Positions 52,580-60,501 of a stretch of DNA of 64,000 nt are shown one piece after another (position 1 is the first letter of the stretch; each line of letters starts with the position of its first letter). The position numbers and the translations under genes are program-made. Source of the DNA: Bacteroidales bacterium (GTDB taxonomy: Bacteria; Bacteroidota; Bacteroidia; Bacteroidales; JAIOZK01); NCBI GenBank assembly GCA_021740625.1, contig JAIOZK010000001.1:248001-312000 (forward strand). The letters are read 5' to 3'. The notes under the pieces were generated by a model. The model saw only the letters and a program-made list of their open reading frames with translations. It was not told where the DNA came from and made no database searches.

Positions 52580-54142
52580 CTATTTTGCTTTTAAGCTGAT
52601 AAACGGCACCAGCAATTCTTCAATGGAAATGCCTCCATGCTGAAAAGTATTCTTGTAATAGTTAACATAGTAGTTGTAATTATTGGGATAAGCAAAGAAA
52701 TCATTGGTGCGGCAAAAGGCATATGAAGTGCTTACATTGGCTCTTGGCAGAAAAACTGTTTCAGGCTGTTCAACTTCAAATACATCCTTTTTATTATAGT
52801 TCAGGCTCCTGCCGAATTTATATCGCAAATTGGTATTTGTTTCCCTGTCACCAACAATCTTCACCGGATTATTTACGCGCACAGAACCATGATCTGTAGT
52901 GATCAGTACATCAATTTTATTTTCGGCCAGGTAGGTAAATATATCATATAAGCTGGAGTGTTCAAACCAGGAAAGCATCAAAGAACGATAGGCTGCCTCA
53001 TCTTCGGCCAGTTCCCGGATGATCTCCATTTCGGTTCGTGCATGCGAAAGCATATCCACGAAGTTATAAACGATCACGTTGAGTTTGTTTGACATCAGGT
53101 TGGGAAGTGACTCGGCAAGTTTTTTCCCTACATTCAAATTCAGCACTTTGTTGTATGAGTACTTGATATTCCTGCCGAATCTTTTCAATTGTTGTCCAAG
53201 CAACTCTCCCTCGTACTGGTTCTTGGTACCTTCTTCCCATTCATTGGTCCAGTATTGCGGATATTTCTTTTCTATTTCAGAAGGAAGCAAACCTGCAAAG
53301 ATCGAATTCCTGGCGTATTGCGTTGTTGAAGGTAAGATGCTGTAGTATATATCATCATTTTCAATCCTGAAGTTTTCCTCGATCAGGGGCTGAATGATCT
53401 TCCATTGATCATAGCGTAAATTATCGATCAGGATAAGGAAAAGTGGGTTGTCGTTTTTATCAAGCCTCGGAAAAACTTCCTCACGCATCAGCGTATGCGA
53501 CATTACCGGTTTTGAATCACGCTTTCCGTGTATCCAGTCAAGGTAGTTCTTTTCAATGAATTTTGAAAAAACCTGGTTGGCCTCTTCTTTCTGCATTTTC
53601 AGAACCTCCCTGATGCCTTCGTCTTTTGACCGTTCCAGTTCAATTTCCCAGCGGGTTAACTTTTTATAGATCTCGCTCCATTCCTGGTAATCCAGGTTGT
53701 TTGAAATTTCCATGCCGATGTTGCGGAATTCCTGCTGATAAGACAGGGTGGATTTCTCGCTGACAAGTTTTTTGTTCTCCAGATTCTTTTTCAGGGAAAG
53801 TAATATCTGGTTAGGTTTTACAGGCTTGATGAGGTAATCGGCAATATTGGAACCGATGGCATCTTCCATGATGGATTCCTCTTCACTTTTGGTGATCATG
53901 ACTACCGGAAGGTTGGGATATTGGTTCTTGATCTGCTCAAGCGTTTCTATTCCCGACATACCGGGCATTTGCTCATCCAGGAAGACAATATCATATGCGC
54001 GGGATTTGATCATATCAAGGGCTTCATCCCCATTGTTGCTGGTATCTACTTCATAGCCCTTTTGTTCAAGGAACATCACATGTGGTTTCAGGATCTCAAT
54101 TTCATCATCGGCCCACAAAATCTTTACTTTATCCATGTTCAA
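52580..54142 (-). CDS. porX: type IX secretion response regulator PorX (PglZ-type phosphatase output)
   Basis: A 520-residue protein with a CheY-like receiver domain (1-125) whose phospho-acceptor is Asp56 in 'VFLDEQMPGMS', a helical linker, and a C-terminal PglZ/alkaline-phosphatase-like domain ('LILIDNLRYDQW', 'VLITTDHGSVRVNN'). This combination defines PorX, which with the kinase PorY and sigma factor SigP controls T9SS genes and whose output domain cleaves oligonucleotides or phosphodiesters. It heads the porX-tsaE-ald-aroB-aroA unit. An alternative ATG lies two codons in. The porY partner is not in the window. Confidence 0.94.
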   Translation of the reverse strand: MNMDKVKILWADDEIEILKPHVMFLEQKGYEVDTSNNGDEALDMIKSRAYDIVFLDEQMPGMSGIETLEQIKNQYPNLPVVMITKSEEESIMEDAIGSNIADYLIKPVKPNQILLSLKKNLENKKLVSEKSTLSYQQEFRNIGMEISNNLDYQEWSEIYKKLTRWEIELERSKDEGIREVLKMQKEEANQVFSKFIEKNYLDWIHGKRDSKPVMSHTLMREEVFPRLDKNDNPLFLILIDNLRYDQWKIIQPLIEENFRIENDDIYYSILPSTTQYARNSIFAGLLPSEIEKKYPQYWTNEWEEGTKNQYEGELLGQQLKRFGRNIKYSYNKVLNLNVGKKLAESLPNLMSNKLNVIVYNFVDMLSHARTEMEIIRELAEDEAAYRSLMLSWFEHSSLYDIFTYLAENKIDVLITTDHGSVRVNNPVKIVGDRETNTNLRYKFGRSLNYNKKDVFEVEQPETVFLPRANVSTSYAFCRTNDFFAYPNNYNYYVNYYKNTFQHGGISIEELLVPFISLKAK

Positions 54143-54308
54143 TATGTTTGATTAAAAATAATGGAATAAATCGTATTAATGAAATGTAATATTGTATTTT
54201 TTATTGTTCTGTAAAATACTTAATAGTACAAATTTACAATGCAAGAGAAATTATTTTTATCTTGCAGCCGGAATTCTGAAAACACGAAAACTACAACTTA
54301 CTGAAGAG

Positions 54309-55334
54309 ATGGAGTTCACAGCAAAACAGATTGCAGAAATACTAAACGGAAGCATTGAGGGGGATGAAAATGCCAGGGTGAATAGAGTATCAAAGATTGA
54401 AGAGGGCGAACCCGGTTCACTTTCATTTCTGGCCAATCGAAAATACACACCATACATATACAAAACGAATGCAAGCATCGTCATTGTTGGTAATGATTTT
54501 GTTCCTGAAAAAGAAATCAACTCCACGCTGATCCGTGTTGAGGATGCCTATACGGCTTTTGCAAGGATACTGGAAACCTACAATCAAATCAGGCAGGATA
54601 AAAAAGGAATATCCGATAAAGCGTCGATAGCGGCATCGGCCAGCATCGGCAAGGATGTATATATCGGCGATTTTGTCAGCATAGGTGAAAACGTACGCAT
54701 TGATGATGATGTAAAGATATATGCCAATTCCTTTGTCGGAGATAATTCCGAAATCGGTAAGGGAAGCAAGTTAATGATGGGAGTAAAGATCTATGATGGC
54801 ATGCAAATCGGTAAAAACTGCACACTGCATGCAGGCGTAGTAATTGGTTGCGACGGATTCGGCTTTGCCGCCCAGGCCGATAATAATTATAAAAAGGTAC
54901 CCCAGATCGGAAATGTAATCATTGAAGACAATGTGGAAATAGGTGCCAACACTACCATCGACCGTGCGACCCTTGGATCTACCATGATCCGAAAAGGGGT
55001 TAAACTTGACAACCTGATACAGATCGCGCACAATGTTGATATTGGAGAAAACACAGTAATTGCAGCCATGGTTGGTATTGCAGGTTCTACCAAAATCGGC
55101 AAGAATTGCATGATCGGGGCACAGGCCGGAATTGTGGGGCACATCATCATTGCAAACGATGTTAAAATAGCCGCCCAGGCGGGTATTCCGAACAGCATCA
55201 GGAAAGAAGGTGAAATTGTCATTGGCTCGCCGGCTTTCGACATTGCCAAATTCAAAAGGTCTTTTGTTCACTTCCGGAACCTTCCCGGCATCGTCGAAAG
55301 ACTCAAAGAAATTGAAAACAAACTGAAAGATTAA
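54309..55334 (+). CDS. lpxD: UDP-3-O-acylglucosamine N-acyltransferase
   Basis: A 341-residue left-handed beta-helix enzyme of lipid A synthesis; it adds the N-linked hydroxyacyl chain from ACP. The N-terminal uridine-binding domain (about 1-100, '[13 protein letters not shown]') is followed by hexapeptide repeats and the catalytic histidine in '[12 protein letters not shown]'; 'GCDGFGFA' is also typical. The ATG at 54309 starts the usual N-terminus ('[12 protein letters not shown]'); the frame upstream has no family similarity. It precedes lpxC-fabZ on the same strand. Confidence 0.94.
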   Translation: MEFTAKQIAEILNGSIEGDENARVNRVSKIEEGEPGSLSFLANRKYTPYIYKTNASIVIVGNDFVPEKEINSTLIRVEDAYTAFARILETYNQIRQDKKGISDKASIAASASIGKDVYIGDFVSIGENVRIDDDVKIYANSFVGDNSEIGKGSKLMMGVKIYDGMQIGKNCTLHAGVVIGCDGFGFAAQADNNYKKVPQIGNVIIEDNVEIGANTTIDRATLGSTMIRKGVKLDNLIQIAHNVDIGENTVIAAMVGIAGSTKIGKNCMIGAQAGIVGHIIIANDVKIAAQAGIPNSIRKEGEIVIGSPAFDIAKFKRSFVHFRNLPGIVERLKEIENKLKD

Positions 55335-55401
55335 CAATACCCTGTTTCAAAGATTCTATGCCAATTTCAGGCAGATTTGTCGGCATATACCCAAATAATT
55401 T

Positions 55402-55409
55402 TATCTTTG
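55402..55409 (+). promoter_or_regulatory. candidate promoter for lpxC-fabZ
   Basis: TATCTTTG (-7, TAnnTTTG) with a TTTG at 55376-55379 at a 22-base spacing as a possible -33 element, eleven bases before the ATG. Confidence 0.5.
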
Positions 55410-55419
55410 TCGGCAAATT

Positions 55420-56817
55420 ATGTCCGACAAGCAAAAAACGATAAACAAGCCAGTTACAGTTTCGGGAACGGGCCTACATACGGGCAGATATGCCAATCTG
55501 ACATTTAAACCTGCGCCTGAAAACCATGGCATTATGTTTCAACGTGTCGATGTAAAGGAAAAACCCATCATAGCGGTGGATGTTGATGCCGTTGTGGATA
55601 CTTCCAGAGGTACAACAATTGAAAAAAACGGATACCGGGTTTATACCATAGAACATGTAATGGCAGCCCTTGCCGGTGCGCAGATCGACAATGTATTGAT
55701 TGAAATTGACCAGGTTGAAACACCAATCAAAGATGGTAGCAGCCGGTATTTTTATGAAGCGATAAAGTCGGCCGGAATTGTTGAACAAATAGCCGACAAG
55801 CGCTACATAGAAGTCAAAGAAGAGATTATTTACAAAGATCCCAAAAACAATGTTGAATTAAAGATCAGCCCCGACAAGAAATTCAAAGTGGATGTTGATA
55901 TTGATTATGAAACCAAGGTGCTGGGCAAACAAAATGCTGTCCTGGAAAACATTGATGATTTCGAGAAAGAGATCTCAAAATGCCGGACTTTTGTTTTCCT
56001 GCACGAACTGGAATTTTTGCTGAACAACAACCTGATCAAGGGGGGTGATCTGAGCAATGCAATCGTATTCGTCAACCGCCTGGTATCCCAGCAGGAACTG
56101 GACCGTCTTGCAGACCTGTTCAACAAACCCAAGGTCAAAGTGTTAAAGGAAGGGATCCTGAACAACCTTGAGTTACATTTTCCGAATGAACCTGCTCGTC
56201 ATAAATTGCTTGATGTTGTTGGAGACCTCTCCCTGCTGGGGAAACCCATCAGGGGAAGGATCACGGCCAAAAGGCCCGGGCATCACTCCAATGTTGAATT
56301 TGCCAAATTAATTAAAAAACATATTAATCATTTAAAAATGAGCACAGAACCTAAGTTCGATTTGAACAAAGAGCCTGTCCTGGATGTAAAAGGCATACAA
56401 AGGCTTTTGCCGCACCGGCCACCTTTTCTGTTTATCGACAAAATCCTGGAAATGACTGACACACGCGTTGTCGGGTTAAAAAATGTGACCATGAATGAGA
56501 CATTCTTCGTGGGGCATTTTCCCAACGAACCAGTCATGCCGGGTGTTATTCAAATTGAAGCCATGGCGCAGTGCGGAGGTGTTCTCGTCCTGAATCCTTA
56601 CCCGGATCCGGAAAATTATACAACCCTTTTTTTAAAAATCGAAAATGTAAAATTCAGAAAGATTGTTGTACCAGGCGATACCATTGTATTCGACCTGGAG
56701 CTTATTTCACCTGTCAGAAGAGGAATTGCCCACATGAGTGGAAAAGCATACGTAGGCAATCATGTTGTTATGGAAGCACAGATGATGGCTTCGATCAAAA
56801 GAATTGAAGGAAAATAA
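55420..56817 (+). CDS. lpxC-fabZ: bifunctional UDP-3-O-acyl-GlcNAc deacetylase / 3-hydroxyacyl-ACP dehydratase
   Basis: A 465-residue fusion typical of Bacteroidota. Residues about 1-305 are LpxC, the zinc deacetylase that commits to lipid A ('SGTGLHTG', 'EHVMAALAG' with a zinc His, 'GHHSNVEFAKL'). Residues about 320-465 are FabZ, with 'LLPHRPPFLFIDKI' (catalytic His) and 'GHFPNEPVMPGVIQIEAMAQ' (catalytic Glu). Joining the two balances lipid A and fatty acid flux at the hydroxyacyl-ACP branch. It lies between lpxD and lpxA. Confidence 0.96.
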   Translation: MSDKQKTINKPVTVSGTGLHTGRYANLTFKPAPENHGIMFQRVDVKEKPIIAVDVDAVVDTSRGTTIEKNGYRVYTIEHVMAALAGAQIDNVLIEIDQVETPIKDGSSRYFYEAIKSAGIVEQIADKRYIEVKEEIIYKDPKNNVELKISPDKKFKVDVDIDYETKVLGKQNAVLENIDDFEKEISKCRTFVFLHELEFLLNNNLIKGGDLSNAIVFVNRLVSQQELDRLADLFNKPKVKVLKEGILNNLELHFPNEPARHKLLDVVGDLSLLGKPIRGRITAKRPGHHSNVEFAKLIKKHINHLKMSTEPKFDLNKEPVLDVKGIQRLLPHRPPFLFIDKILEMTDTRVVGLKNVTMNETFFVGHFPNEPVMPGVIQIEAMAQCGGVLVLNPYPDPENYTTLFLKIENVKFRKIVVPGDTIVFDLELISPVRRGIAHMSGKAYVGNHVVMEAQMMASIKRIEGK

Positions 56818-56838
56818 AAAAACAGAAGTTTTTCAGCA

Positions 56839-57636
56839 ATGAATCAACCCTTAGCATACGTACACCCGCAGGCCAAAATTGCCAGCAATGTTGTTATTGA
56901 ACCATTTGTCAACATTGAGAAAAATGTTGTCATCGAAGAAGGTACCTGGATCGGTTCCAATGTAACCATCATGGAAGGTGCACGGATCGGGAAGAACTGT
57001 AAAATTTTCCCGGGTGCCGTGATCGCAGCGATACCGCAGGATCTGAAATTCGACGATGAAGATACCATTGTCAAGATCGGCGACAACACCACCATTCGCG
57101 AATTTGTAACCATCAACCGGGGTACAAAGGCAAGCTACAAAACAGTTGTTGGCAACAATTGCATGCTCATGGCCTATGTACATGTTGCGCACGATTGCTT
57201 CATCGGCAACAATGTGATCCTGGCCAACAATGCAACCCTGGCCGGTCATATCACCATCGACGACTGGGCCATCATCGGGGGCATGGCCGCCATACATCAG
57301 TTTGTTAAGATTGGCGCCCATTCCTTTGTTTCCGGAGGTGCCCTGGCCCGAAAAGACATTCCTCCTTTTGTGAAAGCAGCCCGCGAACCCCTCTCCTATG
57401 TGGGTGTAAATTCCATTGGTTTGCGGCGCAGGGGATATTCCAACGAGCAAATCAACCAGATACAGGATATCTACCGCATCATATTTGTAAAAGGTTATAA
57501 TGTGTCCCAGGGGATCTCTATCGTGGAAGCCGATGTGCCGGCAACCCCTGAAAGAGATGACATCCTTTCCTTCATCGCAAAATCTACCCGCGGACTGATG
57601 AAGGGATACGGGAAAGTACAAAAGACCGGTGAGTAG
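56839..57636 (+). CDS. lpxA: UDP-N-acetylglucosamine acyltransferase
   Basis: A 265-residue left-handed beta-helix enzyme, the first step of lipid A synthesis. Hexapeptide repeats run from about 10 to 190; the catalytic His is in 'AYVHVAHDCFIGN', and the C-terminal helical part contains 'NSIGLRRRGYSNEQINQIQDIYRI'. Length is standard. It follows lpxC-fabZ by 21 bases and is co-transcribed with it. Confidence 0.96.
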   Translation: MNQPLAYVHPQAKIASNVVIEPFVNIEKNVVIEEGTWIGSNVTIMEGARIGKNCKIFPGAVIAAIPQDLKFDDEDTIVKIGDNTTIREFVTINRGTKASYKTVVGNNCMLMAYVHVAHDCFIGNNVILANNATLAGHITIDDWAIIGGMAAIHQFVKIGAHSFVSGGALARKDIPPFVKAAREPLSYVGVNSIGLRRRGYSNEQINQIQDIYRIIFVKGYNVSQGISIVEADVPATPERDDILSFIAKSTRGLMKGYGKVQKTGE

Positions 57637-57689
57637 TGGATCACCGGCCGTGCAATCTCCATACAGCATCACATTTCCTATTTTTTGAT

Positions 57690-57697
57690 TACTTTTG
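57690..57697 (+). promoter_or_regulatory. candidate -7 promoter element for efp
   Basis: TACTTTTG matches TAnnTTTG, 32 bases before the efp ATG at 57730. It lies inside a possible upstream frame extension, which it disfavours. Confidence 0.45.
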
Positions 57698-57729
57698 CAC
57701 TTAATTTCAGAAAAGCAAAACATTCAACT

Positions 57730-58296
57730 ATGGCAACTACTTCAGATTTTAGAAATGGCTTATGCATTGAACATAATGGTGAACTATGGACCATTGTCGA
57801 GTTTCAACATGTGAAGCCCGGCAAAGGACCAGCCTTCGTGCGGACCAAACTGAAAAGCCTGAAAAGCGGCAAAGTTCTGTCACATACTTTTACCGCCGGT
57901 GTCAAGATCAACACGCAACGCATCGAGCGGAGACCTTACCAGTTTTTGTACAAAGATGGCACACAGTATCATTTTATGAATTCAGAAACTTTTGAGCAAA
58001 CCTTCATTGAAGAGGAGCTGATCAATGCTCCACATTTGATGAAAGAAGGACAGCAGGTAGAAATCCTCGTACATGATGAAACAGAAACCCCTTTGAGCTG
58101 CGAGTTGCCACCTTATGTTGATCTGAAGATCACATATACCGAGCCAGGCGAAAAAGGAAATACAGCTACCAATGCTTTCAAGGATGCCACCGTAGAAACC
58201 GGGGCTACCGTAAAAGTTCCCCTTTTCATCAACAATGAAGAAAAGATCAAAGTAGATACACGGACCGGCGAATACTCAGAACGCGTTAAAGAATAA
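57730..58296 (+). CDS. efp: translation elongation factor P
   Basis: A 188-residue three-domain protein that relieves ribosome stalling at proline runs. The functional loop is '[12 protein letters not shown]' with the tip lysine at about position 34, and the family signature '[26 protein letters not shown]' closes domain III. No modification enzyme gene is adjacent. The ATG at 57730 gives the standard N-terminus ('[10 protein letters not shown]'). It stands between lpxA and a second LpxD-type gene, a conserved arrangement in the phylum. Confidence 0.96.
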   Translation: MATTSDFRNGLCIEHNGELWTIVEFQHVKPGKGPAFVRTKLKSLKSGKVLSHTFTAGVKINTQRIERRPYQFLYKDGTQYHFMNSETFEQTFIEEELINAPHLMKEGQQVEILVHDETETPLSCELPPYVDLKITYTEPGEKGNTATNAFKDATVETGATVKVPLFINNEEKIKVDTRTGEYSERVKE

Positions 58297-58307
58297 ACCC
58301 GAATTCT

Positions 58308-59237
58308 ATGAAATTTGAAAGCCCTCTCAGTCTCAAGGGACTGGCGGATATGATCGGTGCAGAACCCGTCGGCAATGATGATTTTAAAATAACGGGGATC
58401 AATGAGATCCATATGGTAGAGCCTGGGGATATCACTTTCGTTGACCATCCCAAATACTATGACAAAGCCCTGAACAGCAAGGCTACCACCATACTCATCA
58501 ACAAAAAAGTAAAGCAGCCTGAGGGAAAAGCCTTATTAATATCGGATGATCCATTCAGAGATTATGTCAGGATTGTTAAAAAATTCAGACCTTTCAGGAA
58601 AAGCAACAATTTCATCTCCAATACGGCAGAAATTGGAGAAGGAACCATCATACAGCCCGGATCTTTCATTGGCAATCATGTCAGGATCGGGAAAAACTGC
58701 CTGATCCATTCCAATGTCAGCATTTATGATCATACCTTGATCGGCGACAAGGTGATCATCCATGCCAATTCGGTGCTGGGTGCTGATGCCTATTATTTCC
58801 AAAAAAAGAATGGAGCGTTCCGCAAGATGGAATCCTGCGGCCGGGTTGTGATCAGGGATAAAGTCGAGATCGGAGCCCTCTGTTCCATCGACAAAGGAGT
58901 ATCCGGGGATACCATCATAGATGAAGATACCAAGCTCGATAATCACTGCCAGATCGGACACGACACTTATATTGGCAAGCACTGCCTGATCGGCTCTCAT
59001 GCCGCTATTGCAGGTGTTACACGCATCGAAGACGATGTGATCCTTTGGGGACGCGTTTCCATAAACAAGGATATCGTAATTGGAAAAGGAGCCATATTGC
59101 TTGCCACCTCAGCAGTTGGCAAAAGCCTGGAAGGCGGTAAGACTTATTTCGGTGCACCTGCAGAAGAAGTCAGAACGAAATGGAAGCAACTGGCAGCCTT
59201 GAAAAAATTACCTGATTTTCTGAATAAGCATACATAA
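58308..59237 (+). CDS. second LpxD-type UDP-3-O-acylglucosamine N-acyltransferase homologue
   Basis: A 309-residue protein with the two-part LpxD plan: an N-terminal domain ('INEIHMVEPGDITFVDHPKYYDKAL') and hexapeptide repeats from about residue 105, with a histidine in the catalytic position ('NHCQIGHDTYIG'). It differs from the lpxD product of this window at the substrate loop ('LGADAYYFQKKNG' instead of 'GCDGFGFA'), so it may act on another acyl chain or another amino sugar. It begins eleven bases after efp and is probably co-transcribed. The family assignment is firm; the substrate is unknown. Confidence 0.9.
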   Translation: MKFESPLSLKGLADMIGAEPVGNDDFKITGINEIHMVEPGDITFVDHPKYYDKALNSKATTILINKKVKQPEGKALLISDDPFRDYVRIVKKFRPFRKSNNFISNTAEIGEGTIIQPGSFIGNHVRIGKNCLIHSNVSIYDHTLIGDKVIIHANSVLGADAYYFQKKNGAFRKMESCGRVVIRDKVEIGALCSIDKGVSGDTIIDEDTKLDNHCQIGHDTYIGKHCLIGSHAAIAGVTRIEDDVILWGRVSINKDIVIGKGAILLATSAVGKSLEGGKTYFGAPAEEVRTKWKQLAALKKLPDFLNKHT

Positions 59238-59259
59238 ACAAACCTCAAAATTCGACATT

Positions 59260-59325
59260 GGGTGTTCGATATTCGAAGTTATAATGAAGAATATCGAATA
59301 ATGAATTTCGAATTTCGAAGTAAAT
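59260..59325. repeat. inverted and 7-bp-period repeats
   Basis: TTCGATATTC at about 59272-59281 is mirrored by GAATATCGAA about ten bases later, followed by GAATTTC units in tandem. It resembles the heptamer arrays elsewhere in the window. Confidence 0.5.
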
Positions 59326-59360
59326 GTCCTGATCCCTGCTCTTCATGAAGCATTCATATC

Positions 59361-60449
59361 CTACCTACTACTGATCTTGTAATTTAACCCCAGACCGTAG
59401 GAAGTAGAAAGATAGTACAATCTTTTTTCTCCAAAGAAAACAATCTCCATATCAGCAAATGCCCTGAGGTAGAAGTTACCCATCTCATACTTTATGCCCG
59501 GGGTAAAGGAGATGGTGGTTGGATAATCAAAATTGGGGAAAATATTAAAAGATCCTCTGATGGTCGGACTAAACCCGTTTTTGGGATGAATATAAGAATA
59601 AGAGATCGGGATTTTAAAACTGGATATAAAATCCATTGATTCAGGTGGATCAAGCATTTTTAGTACACCTATCCCAAAAAAACCTTTTTCACTGAAACGC
59701 GGATTCATGAAATAAGCATTGACACCAACAAAGGGCCATATATTTTCATCACCAATCAATTTTTTCCTGTAATGTGTATTTTGCACACTTGCCTCAACAA
59801 TAATGGCCCAGGGCATCCTTTTTTCATAGATGATACATTCCTCGTCCTTGCAAACCATGTTGTGATAACTCTCACCGAAACGGATCATTTTTTTGTGCGT
59901 CGGCTGGTTGATGTTTTGAATTTGATCCTCAAGCTGAGGGGCATCGGAAGTATAATAACTTAAAATACCTGTGTACGGTTTCCGCACCACCTGCATCATC
60001 TTTCCATCCTGGTCAATAATGTCTTTGACATATCTTAACTCCTTCAGGGGCAAGCTATCCCTGCCCACAAAATAATGTCCCTGCCTTCCCTTATCCTGAT
60101 AAAAATATATATCAAGTTCTCCGTCGAGCAGGAATTCCAGGAAAAGTTTTTCCTCCTTACCATTGACAAGTACTTCTTTTGAAATGTAGAATTTCCCATC
60201 AACAAAATGGTAGGCATAAATCTCAGCGGGAAAATACCTTTCCACCGAATCACCTTCCCCAATCCTGAAATCGCAATAATGAGAATTTTGATAGTAGCTT
60301 TTGTTGTCGATCTCACCAAAAAGGGTATCGTTTTCTGTTAACTGAACATAAGCTTCCCGAAAGGTTTTCTGGGCAAACGTCAGTTGTATAGCAAACAACG
60401 AAACAAAAAGCAAAATGTTCTTTTCGGAAAATAATGAGCGGTTGGGCAT
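59361..60449 (-). CDS. secreted hypothetical protein with probable outer-membrane beta-strand domain
   Basis: A 362-residue protein with a signal peptide ending at 'QLTFAQ' (about residue 26). The first half has repeated short beta motifs; the second half (about 210-362) alternates hydrophobic and aromatic residues in strands ('FFGIGVLKM', 'KIPISYSYIHP', 'TTISFTPGIKYEMGNFYLRAFADMEIVFFG'), as in outer membrane barrels, and ends in 'SYGLGLNYKISSR'. I recognise no named family. It stands between the lpxD-like gene and the amylase gene. Confidence 0.75.
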   Translation of the reverse strand: MPNRSLFSEKNILLFVSLFAIQLTFAQKTFREAYVQLTENDTLFGEIDNKSYYQNSHYCDFRIGEGDSVERYFPAEIYAYHFVDGKFYISKEVLVNGKEEKLFLEFLLDGELDIYFYQDKGRQGHYFVGRDSLPLKELRYVKDIIDQDGKMMQVVRKPYTGILSYYTSDAPQLEDQIQNINQPTHKKMIRFGESYHNMVCKDEECIIYEKRMPWAIIVEASVQNTHYRKKLIGDENIWPFVGVNAYFMNPRFSEKGFFGIGVLKMLDPPESMDFISSFKIPISYSYIHPKNGFSPTIRGSFNIFPNFDYPTTISFTPGIKYEMGNFYLRAFADMEIVFFGEKRLYYLSTSYGLGLNYKISSR

Positions 60450-60501
60450 TTCAAATATAATTTGGTTCCGGTCTCAAATATAAGAAATGTCTACAACATA
60501 C

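Noticed and set aside
56851-57723. 290-codon reverse frame opposite lpxA
   Set aside because: A shadow produced by the regular hexapeptide-repeat codons of lpxA.
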